DNA from: Melastoma dodecandrum
Lineage: Eukaryota > Streptophyta > Magnoliopsida > Myrtales > Melastomataceae
Assembly (NCBI GenBank): GCA_029817715.1
Contig: JARUPY010000607.1
Span: forward strand, 6,696,001-6,760,000
DNA: 64,000 bases
Reading direction: 5' to 3'
The notes below the pieces were generated by a model, which did not search any database, was not told the origin of the DNA, and saw only the letters and a program-made list of their open reading frames with translations. Positions 1 to 9,096 of this stretch are shown here, one piece after another (the stretch's first letter is position 1; each line of letters opens with the position of its first letter). The position numbers were made by a program, and so were the translations under genes.

Positions 1-2
1 CA

Positions 3-1063
3 AGCAATCTGAAAACTGTCTCTCTGGAATTAGGTGGCAAATCCCCTATTATTATATTCAATGATGCCGATGTAGACAAAGCAGCCGAACTCGCTCTGCT
101 CGGAGTGGTTCATAATAAGGTGACCACTAGCAAATTCAAACCAACCGTGAACAAGAAGCAATGGACAACGATGAAAGCGTAACTTTTATCCAATTTTTCA
201 TGATTAGGGAGAAATATGTGTCGCAAGTTCTCGGGTATTTGTGCAAGAAGGGATTTACGAAGAGCTGGAGAAGAAGCTGGTCGAGAAAGCAAAAGCGTGG
301 ACGGTTGGAGATCCTTTTGACCCTACAACGAATCATGGGCCGCAGGTATGAATCCGTTCAAACCGAAACTCCAGTCATTCTTATCCTATGACCTGTTCTA
401 GCGGGTTAAACAACTTGCAGGTTGATAAGAAGCAATTCGAGAAGATACTTTCCTATATTGAGCATGGCAAGGTCGAAGGAGCTACCCTGCTCACCGGTGG
501 AAAGCCCGTGGGTACGAAAGGCTACTACATCCAGCCGACAATCTTCGCTGACGTTAAGGTATAACATCGCCATCTCTCTTCTCGGAGCCAATTGTTCAGA
601 TACCTGTCCTGCATAGTTTAGATGAACTTTATGCCCCCAGGATGACATGACAATTGCAAGGGACGAGATCTTCGGGCCGGTCATGGCCCTCATGAAATTC
701 AAGTGAGTAGTTCATGACACGCATGATGCATTGGAATTGAAAGAGGATCATTGTCGTTCTTATATTGCTTGGGGGCCGAGTGAGTGCAGGACCGTAGAGG
801 AGGCGATACAGAGGGCAAACAGCACGAGGTATGGCCTGGCGGCAGGGATTGTGACAAAGGACCTGAACATAGCGAATACTGTGTCGAGGTCGATCAGGGC
901 GGGGATCATCTGGATAAACTGCTACTTCGCGTTCGACAGCGACTGCCCGTACGGGGGTTACAAGGGGAGCGGGTTTGGGAGGGACTTAGGGTTGGATGCA
1001 CTCCATAAGTATCTCCAGGTCAAGTCCGTTGTTACTCCCATTTACAACTCTCCCTGGCTCTGA
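3..1063 (+). CDS. ALDH2C4: ALDH2C4-like aldehyde dehydrogenase, 3' part (five exons)
   Basis: NAD(P)-dependent aldehyde dehydrogenase of the plant ALDH2C family, which oxidises coniferaldehyde and sinapaldehyde to ferulate and sinapate in the cytosol. Exons read at 3-119, 208-345, 421-558, 641-702 and 790-1063, all with GT-AG borders and compatible phase, ending in TGA. Visible landmarks are the general-base motif LELGG in the first exon, the catalytic cysteine in GEICVASSR at the start of the second, the EIFGPV motif in the fourth, and the C-terminal [12 protein letters not shown] and NSPWL end. No internal stop or frameshift is seen, so the gene looks functional as far as it is visible. The N-terminal half, with most of the nucleotide-binding fold, lies left of the window. 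The subfamily call rests on remembered resemblance to Arabidopsis ALDH2C4/REF1; another ALDH2 member is possible. Confidence 0.9.
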
Positions 1064-1600
1064 GGCCTAAACAGAGACAATCATATCCTTCTCGCAAACT
1101 CTTCCCTCTCTCTGCACCTCAATAAGTTCTTCTTCACTGGTTGAACGTCGTCTCGTTGTTTCTGTGTACGTAAAAAATACTTCGAAGGGAACGAATAGAA
1201 GATGGGGGGATACACGTGATTTATTATGGGAGTGGCCTTTGTTTCTTGGTCACAGCCTCACGCGAATCAAACTCAAAATTCTTGTCGCTTTATTTTATTT
1301 GTCGTGTCATGTTTGTGATAGATTCAACAAATAAATCGCCGAATTTGAAATGAAAAAATATATATTTAAATTAAGTAATTCATGATTATAATCAAGTGAC
1401 AATGAGAAATAATGATCCGACTACCCCTCTTATGAAATAGTAAAAGCAAAAACTTTCCTTCTAAAAGGTAATCATTAAAACCACAAAAAAAATATATATA
1501 TTTTTTACTAGAATTAGAAAAGACTGAAGCGTGTTTACGAGCTTTCGCTATTTGTAATGTTCATTTACGGGAACTCACTCACCTCTTGCTGACTTTACAA
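1064..1600. other. Intergenic, 3' flank of the ALDH gene
   Basis: No coding exon recognised. The first part is the probable 3' untranslated region of the ALDH gene. From about 1320 the sequence is AT-rich with A and T runs. Confidence 0.5.
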
Positions 1601-1674
1601 GCGTGATTTGGGGGACGCGGCTAACGTCCCGTGTCCCTCCCGTTTGTAATAATTTTGACCTTGTATTTTAGTAC

Positions 1675-2426
1675 TGTTTAGCAACATAAATTCCAGGCCA
1701 CAGATCTCAGCCCAATATGTGGATTGACGATCCCGAACACAGGTCCAAGGAAGAAAAATCCAAGAGGGATGTGACCACGAATACACACCAAGCGAAGACT
1801 TGCTGGGCGAAGGGATCACCAAGCGACGGGATTACCAGGCGACGGACGATAATAGGTCGGCGAAGCGACAAGCGACAGTCAGACTGGGCGAGTGAGGAAA
1901 CTCTACGGCGAAGGCCAATGGGCGACACGATCGATCAATTAGCTGTTAAGGAAGGCTCCAGAAGATCTCAAGATTCGAAAGGAGATTGTTGCCAAGAGTG
2001 CTCATATGGAAAGGGAATATTCCATGAAGACTCATAGTAAATGAAGCGTAATATATGTGCAATATGTGCTTACATTATCGTATATACGTAGGTTTAGCTT
2101 AGTATAAATAGTTGTTCTTAGGCATTGTACAAACACACATCAAAACCTCTCTACAGACGGACATATTGTCAATTTATCCTTTCAAGCATTCCAGCGTTCA
2201 AGCTCTCTTTGTGCTCATTTGTTCTTGCTCACTCTCGAAGGCATCGTCGACGGCATCCATAAGTGCTTCCGCTTAAGGCTGCCCATCCGCTGTCTTCCTC
2301 TCTTTCTTTCATTTCATACGGCGACCACATATTCAACGAATCCTTCGGGCACCAGTTGACCCGTAGTGCCAGAGATTTCCGACGTGTTTGGATCCGGCTA
2401 GTCTGCGGTCACTTCCGGAGCGAACA
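1675..2426 (+). mobile_element. Solo LTR of a Ty3/Gypsy element, with 5-bp target duplication
   Basis: A 752-bp segment that begins TGTTTAGCAACA and ends GAGCGAACA, flanked by AGTAC on both sides (1670-1674 and 2427-2431). It carries a TATA box (TATAAATA, about 2103-2110). Its start, middle and end match the LTR at 49595-50290 read on the minus strand: shared blocks include AGGCCACAGATCTC near the start and the GGTCACTT...GGAGCGAACA end. No internal retrotransposon sequence follows, so this is a solo LTR left by LTR-LTR recombination. The open frame at 1717-2037 is only the LTR read through and is not a gene. Confidence 0.9.
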
Positions 2427-2431
2427 AGTAC

Positions 2432-3018
2432 ATTGTATAAATAAAATTAGTACTGTTTAAAATTACTACAATTCTACTAATTATAATTAGTACAATATAC
2501 AAACGATGTACTAATACATATCTGTACATTGTATTAATTTTACGTAGTACAATAGTAGTAATTACAATTGAACTAATCGGTACAAAACATTTACTCTTTA
2601 AATTAGTACAATAATTAGGGTTTTGGAGGACGTCCTCATTTGCACTAAGACCATTTTTTAGTACATTACACAAACGAAATTAGTACAGTTTATAAACAGT
2701 AAATGTTTTGTACCGATTAGTACAGTTGTAATTACTATAATTGTACTAATTCAAAATTAGTACATTATACAAACGAAATTAGTACAATTTATAATTACTA
2801 GTACATCGTTAGTATATTGTACTAGTTTTTATTAGTACAATTGTAGTAATTACAACTATACTAATCGGTATAAAGCTGTTACCGTTCTAATTAGTACAAT
2901 GTACAAATACTGTATTAGTATACATTTATATATTGTACTAATTTTTATTAGTACATTATTAATAATTACAAATTATACTAATTTCGTTTGTATAATATAT
3001 TAAAAAAGATGAAAATTA
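2432..3018. repeat. AT-rich array of TTAGTACA direct and inverted motifs
   Basis: Many copies of TTAGTACA or TGTACTAA in both orientations with variable spacing, including long inverted copies that could fold into hairpins. The nested solo LTR's target duplication (AGTAC) is part of this motif, so the LTR jumped into the array. Confidence 0.75.
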
Positions 3019-3142
3019 GTACAAAAGGGAGTGAGCCGCGTCCTGATTCGGGGCATCGGAATGGGAGAGTAAATCACGAGGGGAGGGGGGTCAGTGGTGT
3101 CAGGCTTCGATGTAATATTCGTTACTGGCTAAATAACCAGTT

Positions 3143-3342
3143 GGCAAAATATACGAATATGTCCATAACTATAGTCAAACTTTCTTTTCTGTCAACTTCT
3201 TTTTTTCTTATACAATAATGTCACAACTTATGGTTTCTACCTTTTCTATGGCAAGTAGTTGACGACGTGAGGGAGAAGTCCCACGTGGACATAACGGAGG
3301 CTGTAATATCCTACGTGGTGAAGAATCGTAATTCAGATGTGG
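3143..3342 (+). repeat. MULE left terminal inverted repeat
   Basis: About 200 bp, near-identical to the reverse complement of 8064-8264, with a few substitutions and one- to three-base length differences. MULE terminal repeats normally carry transposase-binding sites and the promoters of the internal genes. Confidence 0.95.
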
Positions 3343-3579
3343 AAATCAGATGTGGAAAAGAAGGAGGTCTTTCAGACGCGATGTTGAAGAACGAATAAGC
3401 CCCCAGATTCGGAACCCTAATTGGGACCAGAAGAGGAATGGCGGGCGAAGGCAGAAGAACGAAGTGAGGGCAGGAGGAAGGAAGTGAGTCGACTTTGGAG
3501 GAAGGAATTGAGGCAACCCGGCGAAGGTTTGAGGCCGCTTCGGGTGGGCGAGTTTACAACCGGTTACGAGGTAAAAGGT

Positions 3580-4087
3580 ATGAGTACTGGCTCTGCTGTA
3601 TCGAGCTCTAGTGTGGGTGGACGGGTTTGCAACCATGGAAGGAGGGTCACCCTGTATACATCCTGGAGTAAGAGCAATCCTAGTCGGCGATTCTATAGGT
3701 GTTCGTGCTGGAAGGTTAGGTGTATTTCCGTGGGTTAATTTTTCTGCCCAACAAGACTCTCTTGTTGATTTGTCTGATAATTGACAGGTAGATGATTGTG
3801 GGTTTTTCGAGTGGATTGACGATGACTTCCCAAGTAGGCAGAAGGATATCATGAATCAACTTATAGAGTCGAAGAAAGCACTGAAGAAGGATATCGAATT
3901 CCTGAAGGGGAAATGTCAAACGAGAGAAGATCTTATGACAAAGTTGGAAATGAAGGTTGTTAAGTACAAAAAGCTGAAAGAGAAGTCGGAGAAAATGAAG
4001 ACCCAAATCTCATCTTTGCGACTGGTTGTACTTTGGTTAGCTGTGTTCGTAATTTTTGTTGTTGTTTTCATTGTTTTCATTAGGTAG
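3580..4087 (+). CDS. GRF zinc-finger, coiled-coil, membrane-anchored protein of the MULE
   Basis: Two exons, 3580-3714 and 3788-4087, joined by a phase-0 GT-AG intron of 73 bp. Together they encode about 144 residues. The exon junction completes a GRF-type zinc finger: Cys in RVCNHG, then RRFYRC, then DDCGFFEW, with the Cys/His ligands and the aromatic FF.W motif all present. It is followed by a charged, Leu/Lys-rich coiled coil (about residues 70-120) and one C-terminal hydrophobic segment (about 20 residues, VLWLAVFVIFVVVFIVF) that looks like a tail anchor. The frame is intact although the neighbouring transposase is broken. The start was chosen as the first ATG in frame; the frame is open upstream but has no ATG. 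GRF fingers are thought to bind nucleic acid; the role here is unknown. By position it resembles the second convergent gene of MuDR. Confidence 0.8.
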
Positions 4088-4224
4088 TGTCGGTGGATGG
4101 TACTTAGCTGTAGTATTTCCCAACAATATTTGTATGTAGTTGGCTGTTGTAATGTAGCTGAGCACTTAACATTTAGCTGAGCAAATGTAATGTAATTTGG
4201 CTGTCATTTGGCTGAGCAATTTTC

Positions 4225-4505
4225 CCAGATTTGTACAATTTGCCCACATTCTGTAAAGGCCAAAGTTGCCCAAATGACAGAATCCCAAATGTCCAGATTC
4301 CCAAATGCCAAAGTTGGCCAAATGCCCAGATTCCCGAATGCCCAGATTCCCAAATGCTAGGATTCCGAAATGCCAAAGTTGCCCAAATGCCCAAATTCCC
4401 AAATGCCAAAGTTGCCCAAATGCCCACATTCTGATTAGACCAGAAATTGTGATTTGCACAGAGTTGCAGAGATGAACAGATTCCCAAAGTTGCCCGGTTT
4501 TCCAA
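4225..4505. repeat. Minisatellite of a 15-16 bp AAATGCCCAGATTCCC-type unit
   Basis: Variants of AAATGCCCAGATTCCC and AAATGCCAAAGTTGCC alternate for about 280 bp in the intergenic space between the 3' ends of the two convergent MULE genes. The long open frames here on both strands are a by-product of the repeat and are not genes. Confidence 0.85.
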
Positions 4506-4802
4506 AATTGCACCAGAATTGAACCAAGCAGAAGTACCATCATATTGATAAGAGATTTCGAAAGCGTACAACAAAAGTTTCAAAAGTACTAACCAGAAGT
4601 ACTAACTAGAAGTACACCACCCGAGAACTACACTACTAACCAGAAATACATCATATAGAACCAACCAGAAGTACAACACATTACAGCCTTCCAGTTACAA
4701 CAACAACAAAGATCAAGTACCCCTGCCCCTCTGCCTAGCATTTCCCCTGCTCTTCCTCATTGCATTTCCCCTACCCCTCCGCACAGCTTCTTTCTGTCTT
4801 GA

Positions 4803-7608
4803 CTATGGAGATACAATGGATTCTTGGCTCCGATCAGCACTTGTATCTTCTGCCATTGTTGTTCGTTGTGCAGGAGTAACTTTGCACGTTCTCTTGTTAT
4901 GGCCATGTCCTCCACAGTTTTGACAAGTCATGCGCATAATCCTCCTGCCTGTAATGCAACAAAGAATAGTTAAGTATGATTTTTTATGTTCAATTCATTG
5001 GTAATAGGTAATCCTAGGACGGTACCTGAGCCTTCAGATGTTTGTTCATCAGTTGGCTGAACTGGAGTTGAAGCTTGCTGCGAAGAGGCTTCACCCTTGC
5101 ATGTCCTCTTATTGTGTCCGAAAACACCACAAATAGAACACTTCATACCTACTCCTCTTTTGGACAACTTTGAGATTCCAGTGGGCTGTGATGAATCCTT
5201 TGGTTCCTCCTCCTTAGAAACTCTCCTTTTGTGCTTCTTTGGTCGGCCAGGGAGCTTCTTATAAGGCGGTGGCCTTATCACTTCTAAGTTCTCACGCGGC
5301 CAGAATTTCACTCCATCTAAAGGCTCTAATACATGACCATATGCTTTCTTATATGTCAGGATTTTGAAGCTAGGATGCACATATTCTTCTACTGGCCTTT
5401 TCATGAAATTGATGCAAGCTATTGCATGGGAGCAAGGCAGAGGATTCAAGTCCCAGAAACGACAGCTACAAGCACGTCTAGTGAAATCTACCAAATACCT
5501 ATCCTTCTCATTATTAGCCAGAGACACCTCAAACTTCTCAGCTAACGAGGGTTTAACGACATACCTTCCTGCACTTTCCTTGAGTAATTCAACCTCCTTC
5601 CTTATGTTTGCGCACAAGCTATCGTGGCTTCTTTCAGCAATCTGCCTCTTCTCACATTGTCGTACCATTAAGAGCCGACGAATTCTCTCAAGCATATCAA
5701 TAAGAGGCATTCGCCGTGCAGCAACAATATATAAATTGAAGGTCTCACACATATTGTTTGTGATTGTGCCACACTTACTTGATGTGCTGAAAAATGCTTG
5801 GCAGAAATGTTGCGGCCCTTGCTTAAGGAAATCATTAGCTGCCTCTATTGAACCAGGTATTCCATCACGCCTCTCTCATCTCTTTCAAAGCAATGGCATA
5901 GTCAGTTTCATTAGTACTCTTCACAATCTTATAAAAGCAGCTCTTCAGGAATAATCCTCTATGCTTCACTTTCCAGTTTTGGTAAATATGCCTTGCACAA
6001 TTCCTATGCTCGGCTGCTGGTGCCAGATTAGCAACCGCATTGAGCAGTCCCTGCAATAAAACAATTAAATTGAACAACAATATCATGAATTGATTGACAA
6101 CAGGAACAACAACGACATACCTTCTGTTGGTCTGATATGAAGGTCCACCCTCCTCCACTGCCCACATCAAGAATCTGGAAAAGCAACTCCAAAAACCAAG
6201 TCCAAGAATCTGTGTTTTCCCCTTCTACAACAGCCCAAGCTATGGGAAACATTCCTTCATTGCCATCGCGACCAACGGCACTTAAAAGAATCCCACCACA
6301 CTTATGTTTAATAAAAGTCCCATCAAAACCTATGAAAGGTCTACATCAATCTAAAAATCCAGATTTCAGAGCGTCAACACAAACAAAGAATCTCTTGAAT
6401 GTTGTATAAGTCCCGGTTGAGAGAGTCAAGTCACAACTCAGCTTAAATGTCAAAGTCGGATATTTCAATCGCAGCGCATCAAGATATGGTCTCAAATCCT
6501 TGAAATGATCATCTATAGTGCCATTAATCAACTTATCAGCTAACCAACTCGCCTTATAAACTTTCATTAATGGCACTTCTAAATAGTGCTTGCCCATTAC
6601 TTCCTGCTGAATTTCGCGGGCTGTCACACCAGCCCTACGAATTTCCCCTTCAACGAATTGATTGGCCAACCATCTAGTTGTTGCTTGACGATTACTCATA
6701 CTCCGACTACATTTATGCTCATTCAACACATATCTAACAACAAATATGTTTTCCTTCTTTAGCCCAGACCCAAAACATCTCCACGGACAACCAGTCACAC
6801 AAATAGCCTCCTATCTATTCTCATTACTTCGTTTCCAACGCAAATTATACCCATTTGCAATAGCATACCGCTGGACAGCATCATGCATTTGTATAGGATT
6901 TTAAAAGCATAAACCAGCCTTCCACTCAATCAATTTGTAATCACAATGAGGGTTATATTCAGTGTATTCACACAACTGTTGCTTCCGTCTATCCCCTATG
7001 GTCACACAATAAGAATCATCCCCTAATTCGACATCTGATTTTTCGTACTCAGACTCCACATCTAGAAAAGGTATATCATTATCAATATCAGCTGGGTTAG
7101 GCTAAGGGACACCCAACTCCTCCTCTTTATCACTCTCTACCCTCACACTTCTAACCTCATCCCCTTTATCCGCATTCTCAATCTCCTCAATAGGATCATC
7201 CTCTAATTCTAATTCACCAGTCTCCTCATTAGGATCTTCTTATAAATCTAACTTTTCAGTCTCCTCATGCGGGTCTTCTTAGACTTCTAAGTCATCAGCC
7301 ACACTATCACCCTCTCCTTCACAGTATATATCCACTGTTCCACCTTCCTGACATTCTTCGATCATTTTCATAACCTCCTTGTCTCATACAATTTCCCTAA
7401 CCAATGACAAGCTATGACCGGGATGCCCATACCATATTTTCAACACCCTACTTAATCCAGAATCTTTAGCCAACGCTACCAAGGTGAAATAACCTAAAAG
7501 GTCAGCATCCACCCCGTCAAACTTAACTAACGAGCCTCCTGTATATGAGCACTGGCCAGACAAGCTCATCCTACCCCCAATATGTATATTCAGATTGAGC
7601 CGCTTCAT
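4803..7608 (-). pseudogene. mudrA-like: mudrA-type MULE transposase, decayed
   Basis: Minus-strand reading from ATG at 7608 to TAG at 4803. Domains in order: MuDR N-terminal domain (IHIGG ... IWYGHPG), an acidic linker, a MuDR DNA-binding region with CPWRC and HKCS, the DDE-type MULE catalytic domain (FDGTFIK with the first Asp, then FISDQQK with the second Asp, and NNMCETFN with the acidic third residue), a SWIM zinc finger (CSC ... CSHA, about 5460-5400) and two CCHC knuckles (CSICGVFGHNKRTC and CQNCGGHGHNKRTC). Two GT-AG introns fit in frame: 6051-6120 and 4949-5025. Breaks: premature stops at 7384, 7279, 7240, 7102, 6901, 6811 and 6346, and one frameshift near 5866. Some of the stops at 7102-7384 fall in the poorly conserved acidic linker, so an unrecognised intron could remove a few, but not those at 6811 and 6346. 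Convergent with the GRF gene. Confidence 0.9.
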
Positions 7609-7719
7609 TGTATCTGTTTGTTCAGCGAAACAACACCACAGTTACCTACTTAATAACCTACCTAATCACGACAGCAAATAGTGGAGCCAACAAGAGTTTG
7701 CCATCATACCCGGTCTTCT

Positions 7720-7975
7720 TTCAGTCACAAACACAGGGTCGCCTACTTCACTCATACACAGGTCGCCTTCTTTCAGTAACACACAGGGTCCTCTTCGCTC
7801 TTCGCCTTCGTCTTCGTTAGTCACACGGAGGGTCGTCTTCGCCCTTCGTCTTCGTTTTCTTCAGTCACACAGAGGGTGGTCTACCGTCTTCGCTTTCGCC
7901 TTCGCCTTCTTCAGCCTTCACAGGGTCGTCTTCCGACTTCGCCTTCGCATCGTTCGTCTTCGGCTAAGCCTTCTC
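7720..7975. repeat. Degenerate TTCGCCTTCGTC repeat upstream of the transposase
   Basis: The pyrimidine-rich motif CTTCGCCTTCGTCTTCG, with interspersed TCACACAGAGGGT, recurs irregularly between the transposase start and the right terminal repeat. A complementary GAAGGCGAAG-like composition occurs just inside the left end (about 3430-3540). Such subterminal repeats are common in MULEs and may be protein-binding sites. Confidence 0.6.
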
Positions 7976-8063
7976 CGATTTCCTCAATGTGAAGCAATTA
8001 GGGTTCCTCGTGTTTCTTTTCTTTATTTCAATTTGGGGCCAGGCAACAAGGAGATTGGTCTAT

Positions 8064-8264
8064 TCCACGTATGAATTACGACGCTTCACCACGTAGGACA
8101 TTACAGGCTCCGTTATGTCCACGTGAGACTTCTCCCTCACGTCGTCAACTATTTGCCATAAAAAAGGTAGAAACCATAGGTTGTGACATTATTGTATAAG
8201 AAAAAAAGAAGTTGACAGAAAAGAAAGTTTGACTATAGTTATGGACATATTCGTATATTTTGCC
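8064..8264 (-). repeat. MULE right terminal inverted repeat
   Basis: Reverse complement of 3143-3342 with small differences, directly followed by the 9-bp target duplication TAACCAGTT. It lies on the MSH7 side and points outward. Confidence 0.95.
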
Positions 8265-8273
8265 TAACCAGTT

Positions 8274-8950
8274 TTTATCTTAGGGTTAGGGAATCACGTG
8301 TCCATTGACGTAATATTTGCCACGATGTAAATATTTACTTATTTTGTTATACTGTTTATACTAAACTTAAAGAATCTCTCATTTCATAATATTTTAACTT
8401 TCTTTACCTATGATCCCTCAAATCATACGTGAAAAATCAAGTGATGGGGAAATTCGTTGTTTGGAGAAGTGGGTTTCAATAAATGAGGATGCGTTTACCG
8501 TATTAAAAAGAGCGAATAACACTATTTTAATTGATTTGTTATTGGGAACGGTGAGTTACAATTATTGCCACTCGACTCTTTCTTTGTAAATAAAACTCCC
8601 AGAAAAGATTTTGGTCAACTAAACAAAGATCTTAAATTCATCACGTAGCTATGAACATAAAGTTTAGTCATAATCTAGTTCCACTTATCTTGGGTTAGAA
8701 ATCAGGCTCATCAACATAATCAGGTTTGGAGAGGGGATTGAAGGGATTGTGGCATTTCTCTAAACAGAAAGTATTTTACACGTTTTACAAATTAATTTAC
8801 GTTTTTGAAAGAAAATGTAATTTTTTTTTGGTAGTAGATTAGATGCTATTGTTATAGTCATGCGTTGGAAATATAGAGCGCTGGCAAAGGTTGATGGACA
8901 AAGGGAGGTAGTCTAAATTAGATTATTGCGACCGGGTCTCCCATGCAGTT
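8274..8950. other. Spacer between MULE and MSH7 promoter
   Basis: AT-rich, with no coding exon recognised. It probably includes the distal MSH7 promoter. Confidence 0.5.
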
Positions 8951-9000
8951 CAAGCCCAAAATCTGGCCCCAAATTTAGCCCAAAGAAGAATTTTGGCCCA
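8951..9000 (+). promoter_or_regulatory. Cluster of GCCCA (site II-type) motifs upstream of MSH7
   Basis: AGCCCA at 8953-8958, AGCCCA at 8977-8982 and GGCCCA at 8995-9000, i.e. TGGGCT/TGGGCC on the opposite strand, lie 97-144 bp before the start codon. Site II motifs are TCP-factor targets common in promoters of plant genes expressed in dividing cells, which suits a DNA-repair gene. The assignment is by motif and position only. Confidence 0.45.
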
Positions 9001-9096
9001 TTCGAGCGAATAAAAATGGCGCGGTTTTTCCCTCCGAAGCACCAAAAAGCCACACAAAGGAAGGAAACCGACCTCACGCTTCAGTTCGCTCCAAAA

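Larger units (their letters stand above)
1601..3080. mobile_element. Candidate foldback-like element of TTAGTACA motifs (hosts a solo LTR)
   Basis: The two ends share short inverted blocks: CGTGATTT at 1602-1609 against its complement near 3071-3078, GACGCGGCT at 1614-1622 against 3034-3042, and TCCCGTTTGTA against TACAAAAGGGA near 3020-3030. Between them, outside the solo LTR, the AT-rich core (about 2432-3018) is built of direct and inverted copies of TTAGTACA/TGTACTAA. Blocks of about 55 bp near 2550-2605, 2697-2752 (inverted) and 2837-2895 are copies of each other. No coding potential. This fits a non-autonomous foldback or MITE-like element, but the family and true termini are uncertain and no target duplication was identified. 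Confidence 0.45.
3143..8264. mobile_element. Full-length Mutator-like element (MULE) with 9-bp target duplication
   Basis: The ends are near-perfect inverted repeats of about 200 bp (3143-3342 and 8064-8264), each starting GGCAAAATATACG. Both sides carry the 9-bp duplication TAACCAGTT (3134-3142 and 8265-8273), the size expected for Mutator-like transposition. Inside are two convergent genes: a GRF zinc-finger gene on the plus strand and a mudrA-type transposase on the minus strand. The total length of 5,122 bp is close to that of autonomous MuDR elements. The transposase has several stops, so this copy probably cannot move by itself. It lies about 830 bp upstream of the MSH7 start codon. Confidence 0.95.

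Noticed and set aside
1717..2037. 106-codon open frame as a gene
   Set aside because: It lies inside the solo LTR and is shared with the 50-kb LTR; no start context or domain, so it is read-through of an LTR.
4225..4505. CRISPR-like array
   Set aside because: Plant nuclear sequence; units are contiguous degenerate repeats with no unique spacers.
4166..4583. Overlapping minus-strand frames with repeated Trp/Phe/Gly-rich words as a repetitive protein
   Set aside because: They follow the 15-16 bp minisatellite in all frames and both strands; no start or splice context supports them.
5364..5954. 196-codon plus-strand frame
   Set aside because: Antisense shadow of the SWIM and catalytic domain of the mudrA-type transposase.
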